From Arthrobacter sp. EM1 (lineage in GTDB: Bacteria; Actinomycetota; Actinomycetes; Actinomycetales; Micrococcaceae), in the NCBI RefSeq assembly GCF_029964055.1, contig NZ_CP124836.1, forward strand, positions 2,914,001 through 2,978,000: a stretch of 64,000 nt of DNA, written 5' to 3'. The notes under the pieces are model-generated. The model was not told the DNA's origin. It saw only the letters and a list, made by a program, of their open reading frames with translations, and did no database searches. A program made the position numbers and the translations under genes. Shown in pieces: positions 17,749 to 26,381 of this stretch (position 1 is the stretch's first letter; every line of letters begins with the position of its first letter).

Positions 17749-20451
17749 CTACCGCACCGTCCGACGCCGGGCAATGGCCAACAAGGCGACGCCGAGCAAA
17801 ACTGTGCCGCCGGCAAGGCCCGCCATCGGCAGCAGCACCCCCGCACCGGTATCCGGCAACCGTCCTGAGCCGGCCGAAACCACAATGGGCCGCGCTGGTG
17901 GATTTACGGCAGGCTGGGCCGGCGGATTTACGGCAGGCTGGGCCGGCGGATTTACGGCGGGCTGGGCCGGCGGTACTGCAGCCCGGGCATCAATGGTGAA
18001 CGCTACGAGCAGCGGGTCCGAGGCCACGCCGTCGACCGATTGGGTGACGGACAGCGTGTGCGCCCCCACGGCGAGGCCTGAAGGGAACGGGACGCTCCAG
18101 CGCCCGCCTGCCACGAGGACCTGCGGAACGAAGGACCGGACCACTGCCCGGGCCCCGGTCCCGGCGCCGCCGGCACCGGCGTGTGCAGCGCCCACGGGTG
18201 CCCCGTCGATCGAGACGATGACGTCGGCGCCGTCAACGCCCGTTCCGGAAATCGAGGAGGGAAGCGCGTCCTGGCGGAAGTGCCAGCCGTCCGGGACAGT
18301 GGTTTCCGCAGGCGCGGGGGGAATGACAGTGAAAGTTTTGCTGGATGAAGGGCTGTCCGCAATACCCGGGGACGAGAGAGTGGCGGTCGCCGTCACTTTC
18401 CCGAAGGCCGGCCGCTCCACCGGAACGGTCCATTGACCGTCCAAAGCCACCGTCCCTGTCCCGGCCACGTCACCGGAGAGCGTCACGACAGCGCCGGGCA
18501 TTCCCGTTCCGGCAACACTGCCCAGGCCCGGCAGGGCGGCGTCCGCCGGCGTCGTTATTCCAGGCGCAGGCAGGGGCGCCGGTGAGACGGTGGCGGTGAA
18601 GGACGCGGGTCCAGAATGGCTGAAGCCGTTCACGGTCTCGGCCGAGAAGGCCAGTTGCCCGGCCGGCAGCGGAGCCCGGAAAGTCCAGTTGCCGGCAGAG
18701 TCGACCGGGACCTCCGTTGGCGCCTGGTTGGCAACTGTGATGCGGACCTTTGAGTTGGCGGCTACGGCCGATGCCGGGGCTGCCAGAACCCTGCCGGTGA
18801 GGTCCTCCCCGGCCCTGACTGTCAGGTTCACCGGCGCCACAAGCTCGGGTTTGTTCAGGAACAGCTGGAGCTCCACGGCGGTGGGGAATGCGGTCAGGGC
18901 GTCCTCCAGCGTGGTGGCGATCGCGAAGTTCTCGCCGGAAGTTTCGCCGGCCGAGTGGGTGCCGACGGCGAAGTTGCCGCTGATCCAGGGACCGCCGGAG
19001 TCGCCGCCGCTGGATTGGACGTTTTTGGACAAAAAGCCGCGGAAGGCCCGCAGATCCTCCGCGGCGGCCGTCCTTCCACCCACCACGTAGACACCGGTTT
19101 CTTCCACCTGCCCGCAGGACCATCCCGTGGTCCGGCCGGACCGGCACACCTCCTGGCCCTGGAACGGTGCGACCACGCCAATGATCTTCACGGCTGATGG
19201 GCCCGGGTTGGCGGCACTGGCCCAGGTGGTGGCGGCGGGTTGCACGTTGACTCCGCCGTCGAGTGACTCGATGACGGCGATGTCGGTGCCCACGTTGCCG
19301 GGGGCCTGCTCACTGCCGGTGATCCAGCTGTTGAGCGGCCCGCCGAACTGGCTGAAGCCAAATCTGCCGAGCGGGGCGCGGGTGCCCGGCAGCGGCGCCG
19401 ACCCGCCGGCTGTGGCGGAGACAGGCGGCTCGAGTTCGGCCACCCGTGCCGTACCGTCTTCGGCGCAGTGACCAGCTGTCAGCACCAGGGGCAGCCCCGC
19501 CGCGCTGAACGCGCCGAACCCGGTCGAGCAAATCGTCCGCCGGTCAATGATGTAGCCTTCCCCGCCGTAAACGTCCGCTTCGGTGGTGAGCGGCAACGCC
19601 TGTTCGAGTCGGACGTTGGTATAGCGGGCCACAAAGCTGGCCGCGGAGATTTTCCCTGGCGCCGAGTTAATCGTCGGCTCGCTCGGCTGGTCGGGGGCCG
19701 GGGAAAGCTCGGCTTCGGCAGCGTTTGTTCCGCCGGTGCGGATAACGAACCGGCCGGCGGAGTAGGCCACGGCTTGCAGACCGGCCGGCCCCACCTCGCG
19801 GACGTAGTCCTGGAACAGCTGCTCGGTGTTGGACGCCACCAGCTCGGCCGCCGAAGGTGCGGGAGTGGGAGCCGTCGAAGGTGCAGGAGTGGGCGCGGGA
19901 GTGGGTGCAGCCGTGGGCACGTCCGTGGGCGCGGCCGGCGACGCAGCGGAAGGCGCCTCGAGCACAAACACATCCGCAGCGCCGTTGCCGTTCAGCTCAT
20001 CGACCCGGGCGCGCAGCTCGGGGCCGCTGCCCTCGATGTGGATCTTTCCGGCCCGCAGGCTGATGCCCAGGTAGCCGGGCAACTCCCGCAGCGACGGAAC
20101 GGCATCGGCCGCGGTCCGGCCCAGCTGGCCTGCTGCATTGAACTCCTCGAGCGTGATGCCCAGGTCGCGCCGGATGGCCTCGGCGAGTCCGGCATCGCTG
20201 ATTCCCGGCGCTGCGGTGACGGCTGGCGCGCCCGGAGCGTCAGCTGCGGTCGTGGTGGAACCAGCGGCCGCAGCTGCCGGCGTCGTTGGTGCGGCAGGGG
20301 ACGCCTGCGCGGATGCTGCGGGAGCGGCTGACGGAGCGGGGTCCGTCCCGCCGGCTTCGGCCAGGGCAGGAACGGCGTAGAACGATCCGGCGAGCGCGAT
20401 CGCGGCAGCCGCGACCGCCCGCACTGTCAGCTGAAACGTCGGAGTCTTCAC
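17749..20451 (-). CDS. Secreted S1 serine protease with LPXTG-type wall anchor
   Basis: 900 residues. The signal peptide is ~1-31 (ending VPALA). Residues ~82-160 resemble the pro-region of alpha-lytic-protease-like enzymes (DLGITLEEFNAAGQLGRTA). The trypsin-like domain has His328 in LTAGHC, Asp390 in GTDIAVIE and Ser485 in GGDSGGPW. Several Ig-like or bacterial adhesion-like modules follow (~540-800), then a PPAQPAVN tandem repeat, LPDTG at 865-869, a hydrophobic stretch and RRR, a complete sortase signal. So the mature protease is probably fixed to the cell wall. It starts with GTG 10 bases after the upstream tyrosine phosphatase gene. The substrate is unknown. Confidence 0.9.
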   Translation of the reverse strand: MKTPTFQLTVRAVAAAAIALAGSFYAVPALAEAGGTDPAPSAAPAASAQASPAAPTTPAAAAAGSTTTAADAPGAPAVTAAPGISDAGLAEAIRRDLGITLEEFNAAGQLGRTAADAVPSLRELPGYLGISLRAGKIHIEGSGPELRARVDELNGNGAADVFVLEAPSAASPAAPTDVPTAAPTPAPTPAPSTAPTPAPSAAELVASNTEQLFQDYVREVGPAGLQAVAYSAGRFVIRTGGTNAAEAELSPAPDQPSEPTINSAPGKISAASFVARYTNVRLEQALPLTTEADVYGGEGYIIDRRTICSTGFGAFSAAGLPLVLTAGHCAEDGTARVAELEPPVSATAGGSAPLPGTRAPLGRFGFSQFGGPLNSWITGSEQAPGNVGTDIAVIESLDGGVNVQPAATTWASAANPGPSAVKIIGVVAPFQGQEVCRSGRTTGWSCGQVEETGVYVVGGRTAAAEDLRAFRGFLSKNVQSSGGDSGGPWISGNFAVGTHSAGETSGENFAIATTLEDALTAFPTAVELQLFLNKPELVAPVNLTVRAGEDLTGRVLAAPASAVAANSKVRITVANQAPTEVPVDSAGNWTFRAPLPAGQLAFSAETVNGFSHSGPASFTATVSPAPLPAPGITTPADAALPGLGSVAGTGMPGAVVTLSGDVAGTGTVALDGQWTVPVERPAFGKVTATATLSSPGIADSPSSSKTFTVIPPAPAETTVPDGWHFRQDALPSSISGTGVDGADVIVSIDGAPVGAAHAGAGGAGTGARAVVRSFVPQVLVAGGRWSVPFPSGLAVGAHTLSVTQSVDGVASDPLLVAFTIDARAAVPPAQPAVNPPAQPAVNPPAQPAVNPPARPIVVSAGSGRLPDTGAGVLLPMAGLAGGTVLLGVALLAIARRRTVR
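17900..17971. repeat. 24-bp tandem repeat (three copies) in the protease stalk
   Basis: Units at 17900-17923, 17924-17947 and 17948-17971. The first two are identical and the third differs by one base. On the minus strand each encodes eight residues of the PPAQPAVN type, just before the LPDTG anchor. Copy number probably varies between strains and sets the stalk length. Confidence 0.9.
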
Positions 20452-20460
20452 CCGGTTACT

Positions 20461-21162
20461 CTAGCGCCCCAATTTGGCCACGATGGCGCCCAGATCCCGG
20501 TCCGTTAGGCCATTGTGACGGATGAAGTCACCGGGCTTCACCTGGCGGACAAAGTGCTGCAGGCTTTCCAAGCGCTGTTCGAGCAGCGGCGCGAGGACTT
20601 CCTCGGGCAGGTACCGCTCGTGCGGATGCGGGACCGCCGACATCCGGTGGTGCTCGTTGATGCCGCGCATTGCCTGCTCGTAGCTCTTGGAAATGACGGC
20701 CTCTCCTGCTCCGGCAAGGTCCTGGAGCATGGCAGCGATCATCCCGCTGCGGTCCCGGCCGGCGGAACAATGGATCACAACTCCGCCGCGCGCATCGGCT
20801 ACGGCTTTGAAGACGGCGGCAAGCTTCTCCGGGAAGATCCGGGCGTTGTCCGCGTAGTAGGCCGGATCGTTGAGGTAGGGAACGCAGAGCTTCCGGAATT
20901 CGCTGTTGCCGGGGTCCTCGGTGGGGGCGTGCACGACGTCGAAGGCGGACAGGCTTGCCGCGCCCACCCGCGGATCGGTCGGGCGGCGGCGGATCTCCTC
21001 GGGATTGCGCAGATCAATCACCGTCCGGACGCCGGCGTTGTAGACCTGCTCCCAGCCCGCCTCGGTAAGCCATTCGCGCCGGCCCATGCGGAACACTCCG
21101 CCGGCGATGTGCCAGGCGTTGACCGCGCCGGCCCACTCCATCGCCTCGGGCGCCGTCGTCAC
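20461..21162 (-). CDS. Tyrosine/lipid phosphatase of the DSP-like family
   Basis: 233 residues from GTG 21162, which overlaps the upstream acetyltransferase stop as GTGA; the frame stays open to 21210 but would overlap more. The P-loop is HCSAGRDRSGM (Cys and Arg of CX5R present). NAWHIAGGVFRMGR and VRTVIDLRNPEEI are typical of the bacterial protein-tyrosine/phosphoinositide phosphatase group related to mycobacterial PtpB. It is cytosolic, with no signal. Its stop is followed after only 10 bases by the wall-anchored protease gene. The substrate is unknown. Confidence 0.85.
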   Translation of the reverse strand: MTTAPEAMEWAGAVNAWHIAGGVFRMGRREWLTEAGWEQVYNAGVRTVIDLRNPEEIRRRPTDPRVGAASLSAFDVVHAPTEDPGNSEFRKLCVPYLNDPAYYADNARIFPEKLAAVFKAVADARGGVVIHCSAGRDRSGMIAAMLQDLAGAGEAVISKSYEQAMRGINEHHRMSAVPHPHERYLPEEVLAPLLEQRLESLQHFVRQVKPGDFIRHNGLTDRDLGAIVAKLGR

Positions 21163-21773
21163 CGTAACTTGGCCAGTCTGACCTCGAGGGCGTTCCGGAC
21201 CATGGGCCACTCGTGTTCCAGGATGGAAAAGACCGCCGTGTCCCGGAGCGCGCCGTCGCTGCTGCGGGTGTGGCTGCGGAGCACACCGTCCTGTTTCGCG
21301 CCCAGCCGCGCGATCGCCTCGCGGGACTGGTGGTTGAGCCAGTGGGTCCGGAACTCGACGGCGGGGCAGCCCAGCGCTTCGAAGGCATGCCGGAGCAGGA
21401 GCAGTTTGGAGTCCGGGTTGCTGCCGCTGCCGTGGGCGGACGCCGCGTTCCAGGTGGAGCCGATTTCCACCCGCGGCGTGGCGGCATCGATGTTCATGTA
21501 GGTGGTCATGCCGATCACCCGGCCCGGTCCGCCGGTGGTGGGGTCAAGCAGCCGCGTTGTAAAGGGCAGCATGTCGCCGCTGTCCTGCAGGGCCAGGCGC
21601 CGCTCAATCTCGGCGGCCATCTGGTCAGGGCCGGGCACTGACGTGTACCAGAGGTTCCACAGTTCGCCGTCGCTGGCGGCCTGGACGAGGCCGTCGTGGT
21701 GGTCCGGGCGCAACGGTTCCAGCACGACGTATTTTCCGGTCAGGGTGATGGGAGCGATTGCGGGGGTAGTCAC
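21159..21773 (-). CDS. GNAT family N-acetyltransferase (RimJ/RimL-like)
   Basis: 204 residues. It begins ITLTGKYVVLEPLRPDHHDGLVQA and has the RimL-type TTYMNIDAATPRVEIGSTW region and a C-terminal FRTHWLNHQSREAIARLGAKQDG motif. The acetyl-CoA loop is less canonical (SAHGSGSNPDSKLLL). It likely acetylates a protein N-terminus or an amine with acetyl-CoA. It is the first gene of a small operon with the phosphatase, joined by a GTGA overlap. Confidence 0.86.
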   Translation of the reverse strand: MTTPAIAPITLTGKYVVLEPLRPDHHDGLVQAASDGELWNLWYTSVPGPDQMAAEIERRLALQDSGDMLPFTTRLLDPTTGGPGRVIGMTTYMNIDAATPRVEIGSTWNAASAHGSGSNPDSKLLLLRHAFEALGCPAVEFRTHWLNHQSREAIARLGAKQDGVLRSHTRSSDGALRDTAVFSILEHEWPMVRNALEVRLAKLR

Positions 21774-21890
21774 TGCACCATCATAAATGCGCGGGCCGGC
21801 CTAAATGCCGGGGCCGGGAACCAGTTGGCCCACCAACGTTTCTTCCACTGTTTCGGTCACAATGCAGGGAGTTCTGGATAGGCTGGGGCC

Positions 21891-22331
21891 ATGATCACAG
21901 TCACCGGCACGGTCCGTTCCCCGTTGGAGGCCGGCAAGGCCTTCGCGTACCTCTCCGCCTTCGAACACACGCCGGAGTGGGACCCGGGAACACCGGTGGC
22001 CAAGAAACTCTCCGACGGGCCGGTCGCCGTGGGGCACCGCTATCACGCCGAAGCGGAGTTCCGCGGCAAGCGCCAAACGCTGATCTACGAGGTCGTGGAG
22101 TTGGCAGGTACCCTCATCAAGCTGCGCGGCGAAAACAAGACGGTCATTTCCGTCGATACGATCGACGTTAAGCCTTCGGGATCCGGTTCGGAAGTCCGTT
22201 ATACGGCGGAATTCCGGCTCAAGGGATGGCTTAAGGTCGCAGAACCGTTTATGAAACCAGCGTTCCAGTCCCTGGCCGACCCCGCCATGGCCGGCATGAA
22301 AAAAGCCCTAGACTCACAGGCGTCGCAGTAG
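21891..22331 (+). CDS. SRPBCC (START-like) family protein
   Basis: 146 residues, a single START/Bet v1-like fold: ITVTGTVRSPLEAGKAFAYLS at the front, FEHTPEWDPGTP, and a long C-terminal helix (MKPAFQSLADPAMAGMKKAL). Such proteins bind hydrophobic ligands in a deep pocket or act as cyclases; no catalytic signature is visible. It is followed after 27 bases by a small membrane-protein gene with which it is probably co-transcribed. Confidence 0.8.
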   Translation: MITVTGTVRSPLEAGKAFAYLSAFEHTPEWDPGTPVAKKLSDGPVAVGHRYHAEAEFRGKRQTLIYEVVELAGTLIKLRGENKTVISVDTIDVKPSGSGSEVRYTAEFRLKGWLKVAEPFMKPAFQSLADPAMAGMKKALDSQASQ

Positions 22332-22358
22332 CGGCCCGAGCTGAAACAGGAGCACACC

Positions 22359-22592
22359 GTGACATCCCAGAATCCGGATCCCCTGGAGAACAACCTCACC
22401 GGCTTGGAACCCGGAGGCGGTGTGCCTCCGGGTGAGACGCCACCGGGCGAGGGGACCTCGGTGGGACCGCAGGGGCCGCGGATCCGCGAGGACCGGGGGT
22501 TCGGCCAGTACCTCTGGATCCTTATGATCGCCGTGGTGGTGCTCTTTGTGTTGCTTTTCTTCGTCGGCTACATCGTGGGGATCCTCGGGTAG
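22359..22592 (+). CDS. Small single-pass membrane protein
   Basis: 77 residues from GTG 22359, with CAGGAG 8-9 bases upstream. Residues 1-47 are Gly/Pro/Glu-rich and probably disordered; residues ~50-76 are one strong hydrophobic helix ([20 protein letters not shown]). I recognise no family. It ends 9 bases before the end of the convergent 3-hydroxyacyl-CoA dehydrogenase gene. Confidence 0.7.
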   Translation: MTSQNPDPLENNLTGLEPGGGVPPGETPPGEGTSVGPQGPRIREDRGFGQYLWILMIAVVVLFVLLFFVGYIVGILG

Positions 22593-22601
22593 CTGGTCAG
22601 T

Positions 22602-23489
22602 TCACTCGGTCCAGTTGAAAAAGCCCTTGCCGGACTTGCGGCCGAGTTCTCCTCGGGCGACTTTGTCCCGCAGGATCTGCGGCGGGGCGAAGCGCTCCCC
22701 GAGCGTGGAGGCGAGGTATTCGGCGATGCCCAAGCGGACGTCCAGGCCTACGATGTCAGTGGTCCGCAAGGGTCCGGTGGGGTGCTTGTAGCCCAGGACC
22801 ATGGCGTTGTCGATGTCCGCGGCGGATGCCACTCCCTCTTCCACCATCCGCATCGCCTCGAGGGCAATCGCGACGCCCAGCCGTGAGGACGCGAACCCGG
22901 GGGCATCGTTGACGACGACGGCGGTCTTGCCCAGCGCCTCAACCCAGCCGCGGGCCGCCTGGGTCAGCTGGCTTGAGGTGTGCTCGCCGAGCACCACCTC
23001 GATCAGGGTCGAGGCCGGCACGGGATTAAAGAAGTGCAGGCCGAGGAAGTTCTGCGGACGCTTCAGCTCACGGGCCAAGCCGTTGACGGACAGCGACGAC
23101 GTGTTCGAGGCGAGATAGGCGTCGGCACCGAGCCGGGCCTCAATCCCCCGCAGGGCGCTGACCTTGAGGTCCCAGTCCTCGGGGACGGCCTCGATGACCA
23201 GCTGGCGGTCCTTGAAGTCGTTGTAGTCCACCGTCACCGCGAGCCGCGAGACCATCTCGTCCAGGTTCCCGTCGGTGGCGCCACGCTCGATGCTCTTGGC
23301 CGCTGCTGATTCCACCCGTTCGCGGGCAGCCTCGGCGGACTCCTCGTCGCGCTCGACGACGAGGACGTTGGCGCCGTTGACCAGGAAGGCGTGTGCGATC
23401 CCGGCGCCCATCCGGCCGCCGCCCAGCACCCCGACGAAGTCTGGCAGGGCGCCGCCGGGAAGGTTAGCGGAGTGTGCGGAGTTGTTCAT
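22602..23489 (-). CDS. paaH: 3-hydroxyacyl-CoA dehydrogenase
   Basis: 295 residues from ATG 23489 (an in-frame TTG lies two codons earlier). GVLGGGRMGAGIAHAFL is the NAD-binding GxGxxG, and GLHFFNPVPASTLIEVV and VVNDAPGFASSRLGVAIALEAM are typical of the short 3HCDH/FadB2 group. It oxidises 3-hydroxyacyl-CoA (3-hydroxyadipyl-CoA in the phenylacetate pathway) to the 3-oxo form. It is the last gene of a tight thiolase-hydratase-dehydrogenase operon (2-base gap). The paa role comes from context and the operator at 25638; general beta-oxidation is the alternative. Confidence 0.85.
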   Translation of the reverse strand: MNNSAHSANLPGGALPDFVGVLGGGRMGAGIAHAFLVNGANVLVVERDEESAEAARERVESAAAKSIERGATDGNLDEMVSRLAVTVDYNDFKDRQLVIEAVPEDWDLKVSALRGIEARLGADAYLASNTSSLSVNGLARELKRPQNFLGLHFFNPVPASTLIEVVLGEHTSSQLTQAARGWVEALGKTAVVVNDAPGFASSRLGVAIALEAMRMVEEGVASAADIDNAMVLGYKHPTGPLRTTDIVGLDVRLGIAEYLASTLGERFAPPQILRDKVARGELGRKSGKGFFNWTE

Positions 23490-23491
23490 CG

Positions 23492-24319
23492 TCAATTCTT
23501 CTTCCGGTTTTCCTGCGCGGAGGTCCTGGCGTCTTGCTGTGCAGGCTTCTTCGCTGACTTCTTGTCCAGAAATGCCTGCATACGGTCGAACTTGGCCTGC
23601 GATTCAAACAGGATGCCCTGCGCCAGCTGGTCGATCAGCGGGTGGGCCTCGGCCGGCGCGTGGAACACCGATTTGGTGATCCGGACCGCGAGGGGATCCT
23701 GGCCCGCGATCCTGTCGGCCAGGGCATGGGCGGCCGCCATCAGCCCGGAAGCCTCGTGGATCTCGGTCATGAGGTTGACGGCAAGGGCCCGCTCGGCGCG
23801 TAGCACCGTGCCGGCCAGCAGCATTTCCTTGGCCACCGGTTCCCCCACCAGCTCCTTCAGGCGCCAGCTCGCGCCGGCTGCGGCGAGGATGCCCAGGCCC
23901 GTCTCCGGGTTGCCGATCCGCACGGACGGGGTGCCGATCCGGAAGTCCGCGGCGTACGCCAGCTCGGCGCCGCCACCCAGGCAAAAGCCGTCCAGGGCTG
24001 CAATGACGGGCATTGGGAGTTTGGCGATACGCACGAAGATGGTGGAGTTGATGCCTTGGAGCGCGTCGTCGCGGCGGCGTTCGCGCAGCTGGCCGATGTC
24101 CGCCCCCGAGGCGAAGACACCTTCGGTACCGGCGATGATGAGCATCTTCGGCGACCGTTCCAGCGCGGCGCAGACAGCGTGCAGCTCATCGACCATCTGC
24201 TGGTCGATGGCGTTGCGGACCTCGGGCCGGTTGAGGAGCACCACCAGCCGGTCTTCGCGTTCGTCGATCAGCAGCGTGCTGAAATCGCGCGGGTCGAGGC
24301 CCGTCGCGGCGGCCGGCAC
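23492..24319 (-). CDS. paaF: Enoyl-CoA hydratase/isomerase
   Basis: 275 residues from GTG 24319, which overlaps the thiolase stop by one base (TAGTG); the frame is open further upstream only inside the thiolase gene. Crotonase fold: VVLLNRPEVRNAIDQQMVDEL, the oxyanion-hole region VFASGADIGQL, and ALDGFCLGGGAELAYAADFRI. It likely hydrates 2,3-dehydroadipyl-CoA between the ring-opening steps and PaaH. A C-terminal tail is Lys/Ala/Gln-rich (KKSAKKPAQQDARTSAQE). PaaF is preferred to PaaG on operon order, but the two cannot be separated surely by eye. Confidence 0.8.
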   Translation of the reverse strand: MPAAATGLDPRDFSTLLIDEREDRLVVLLNRPEVRNAIDQQMVDELHAVCAALERSPKMLIIAGTEGVFASGADIGQLRERRRDDALQGINSTIFVRIAKLPMPVIAALDGFCLGGGAELAYAADFRIGTPSVRIGNPETGLGILAAAGASWRLKELVGEPVAKEMLLAGTVLRAERALAVNLMTEIHEASGLMAAAHALADRIAGQDPLAVRITKSVFHAPAEAHPLIDQLAQGILFESQAKFDRMQAFLDKKSAKKPAQQDARTSAQENRKKN

Positions 24320-25548
24320 TAGACCCGCTCCAGCAACATCGCGGTGCCCTGGCCCACGCCGATACACATCGTGGCGAGACCGATCCTGGCGTCCTCGCGC
24401 TCCATCCGCCCCAGCAAGGTGATGGCGAGCCGTGAACCGGAGGAACCCAGCGGGTGCCCGAGCGAGATCGCGCCGCCGTCGCGGTTTACGATCTCGGGGT
24501 CCAGGCCGAGCCGCCGCATGGTCGCAAGCGACTGGGTCGCGAAGGCTTCGTTGAGTTCGACGGCGCCGAGGTCGCCGACGCTGAGGCCGGTCCGCGCCAG
24601 CACTTTACGGGTCGCCGGAACCGGGCCGATGCCCATAATTTCCGGTTCGCAGCCGGCGGAGGCGCCGTCGATGATCCGGGCCCGAGGCGTCAGGCCAAGC
24701 CTCTTGATGGCTGCTTCGGACGCGACGATGATGGCGGAGGCGCCGTCGTTCAGGGTGGAGGAATTTCCGGCCGTGACTACCGAACCGCCGGCGACGACGG
24801 GGCGAAGGCCCGCGAGAACGTCAATTGTGGTGCCGGCCCGGGGCCCCTCGTCGGTGTCGACAACGGTTTTTCCCTTGCGCGTCGTAACCGTTACCGGGAC
24901 AATCTCGTCGGCGAAGCGGCCCGCGGCGATGGCCGCGAGGGAGCGTTCATGGGAGCGGACGGCGAAGGCGTCGGCGTCCTCGCGGGTGATCCCGTCCACG
25001 CGGGCGACTTCTTCCGCCGTTTCCGGCATGGAGTAGGTCATCTTCCCGTCCCGGGAAAGTTCGCCCTGCTGGAAGAGCGGGTTGACGAAGCGCCATCCGA
25101 TGGACGTATCAAAGATCTGCCCCGGTTTCGCGAAGGCGGCCTGGGGCTTCTCCTGGACCCAGGGGGCGCGGCTCATGGATTCGACACCGCCGGCGATCAC
25201 GATGTCCGCTGCTCCGGACTTGATCATCTGGCTGGCCATAATGATGGCGCTGAGGCCCGAGGCGCAGAGCCGGTTCACGGTGATGCCGGGGATGTGCAGC
25301 GGCAGTCCGGCCAGGATGGTGGCCATCCGGGCGACGTTGCGGTTTTCCTCGCCGGCGCCGTTGGCGTTGCCAAGGATGACCTCATCGATGGCCTCCGGGT
25401 CCAGCCCGGCCCGGGCGACGGCCTCGCGGATCACCAAGGCGGCCAGGTCATCGGGGCGGACCGCGGAGAGTGCTCCGCCATACCGGCCCACAGCGGTGCG
25501 GGCACCGCCTACGAGAAATGCCTGAGGTCCTGCAACTGCTGATGCCAT
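24319..25548 (-). CDS. paaJ: Thiolase, probable 3-oxoadipyl-CoA thiolase
   Basis: 409 residues from ATG 25548 with AAGGGTG upstream; the frame continues 17 codons further without support. Nucleophilic Cys in ITVNRLCASGLSAI, catalytic His in ISLGHPLGSSGSRL and second Cys in MCIGVGQGTAML: an intact thiolase. It splits 3-oxoadipyl-CoA into acetyl-CoA and succinyl-CoA at the end of the phenylacetate and beta-ketoadipate routes. It is first in the operon, 90 bases downstream of the operator-like palindrome at 25638. It may also serve another oxoadipate route (as PcaF does). Confidence 0.87.
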   Translation of the reverse strand: MASAVAGPQAFLVGGARTAVGRYGGALSAVRPDDLAALVIREAVARAGLDPEAIDEVILGNANGAGEENRNVARMATILAGLPLHIPGITVNRLCASGLSAIIMASQMIKSGAADIVIAGGVESMSRAPWVQEKPQAAFAKPGQIFDTSIGWRFVNPLFQQGELSRDGKMTYSMPETAEEVARVDGITREDADAFAVRSHERSLAAIAAGRFADEIVPVTVTTRKGKTVVDTDEGPRAGTTIDVLAGLRPVVAGGSVVTAGNSSTLNDGASAIIVASEAAIKRLGLTPRARIIDGASAGCEPEIMGIGPVPATRKVLARTGLSVGDLGAVELNEAFATQSLATMRRLGLDPEIVNRDGGAISLGHPLGSSGSRLAITLLGRMEREDARIGLATMCIGVGQGTAMLLERV

Positions 25549-25637
25549 GGGTACACCCTTCACGCGATAAACAGCACTGTCATCGAAAAGAACTCTCATC
25601 GGCGGCGGAACCAGGTTCGGACCGCTAGCGCGCCAAT

Positions 25638-25659
25638 TTACCGACCGTTCGTTCTATAA
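25638..25659. promoter_or_regulatory. Putative PaaR-type operator 3 (thiolase operon)
   Basis: 22 bases, TTACCGACCG / CGTTCTATAA around TT, with the same frame and ends as the sites at 10765 and 17175; the right half is weaker. It is 90 bases upstream of the thiolase ATG. Confidence 0.55.
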
Positions 25660-25703
25660 AGATTACACGGCACCGCAAGGGGGTCAATCGGGGCCGGGCT
25701 GGA

Positions 25704-26381
25704 TTACGCGACGACGACGCCGAGGTGACTGGCCATTAATGGCGCCAGCAGGCCCAGCTGGTAATCGTCGATCACAAGGCCGGCGAGGCTTTCGAGTCCG
25801 GCGATGGCGCGGAAGTCCGTGCCCCGGATGTCAAAGTCCTTCAGCCTGGCGCCGGCAAGGTCGAGGGTGCCGATGGTGCAGTTCTTCAGGGCTACCCGCG
25901 TCGCCAGGCAGGAACCCAGGTCCAGCTCGTTGATGATGCAGTCGCTGATTTGCACGTCCGTGAGCTTGGAACCACGGAGGTTCAGATAATCGAGTTTGCC
26001 GCCGTCGATCCGTACTGACTGCCAGCCGCTCTCGTACAGTTCCGCTGAACCCCAGCGCGGGTTGGCGATCTCGACGTCGCGCAGGGTGCTTCGGGCCGCC
26101 ATAAATACCGGGGCGTACACCTCGGCCAGGATGCAATCCCGGAAAGAGGCGCCCCGCAGCTGGGTCTCGTTGAACGAAACGCCGCGGAAGTCGCACTCGG
26201 CAAAGTCGGTGCCGCCGAGTTCCAGGCCGTCGGCGGATAACTTGCCGTACCGGACGCCGTCGTAGCGCTCACCGGAACGCAGTGCCGGCGACGGGTCGTC
26301 CCTGAGGTCCGTCAGCCGGACCGGACTGAGCCGCGGCGCCGTCACCTTGGGCGGCGGGGGCGTCCCGGTGCTGCGCCCCAT
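25704..26381 (-). CDS. Pentapeptide-repeat protein
   Basis: 225 residues. The centre (~45-200) is built of A(D/N)LXX-like five-residue steps: LELGGTDFAECDFRGVSFNE, LRGASFRDC, LDYLNLRGSKLTDVQ and LDLAGARLKDFD. This folds as a right-handed quadrilateral beta-helix. Some such proteins mimic DNA and shield gyrase, but most are uncharacterised, and nothing here points to a target. Its ATG overlaps the stop of the upstream SRPBCC gene (ATGA), so the two are translated together. Confidence 0.88.
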   Translation of the reverse strand: MGRSTGTPPPPKVTAPRLSPVRLTDLRDDPSPALRSGERYDGVRYGKLSADGLELGGTDFAECDFRGVSFNETQLRGASFRDCILAEVYAPVFMAARSTLRDVEIANPRWGSAELYESGWQSVRIDGGKLDYLNLRGSKLTDVQISDCIINELDLGSCLATRVALKNCTIGTLDLAGARLKDFDIRGTDFRAIAGLESLAGLVIDDYQLGLLAPLMASHLGVVVA

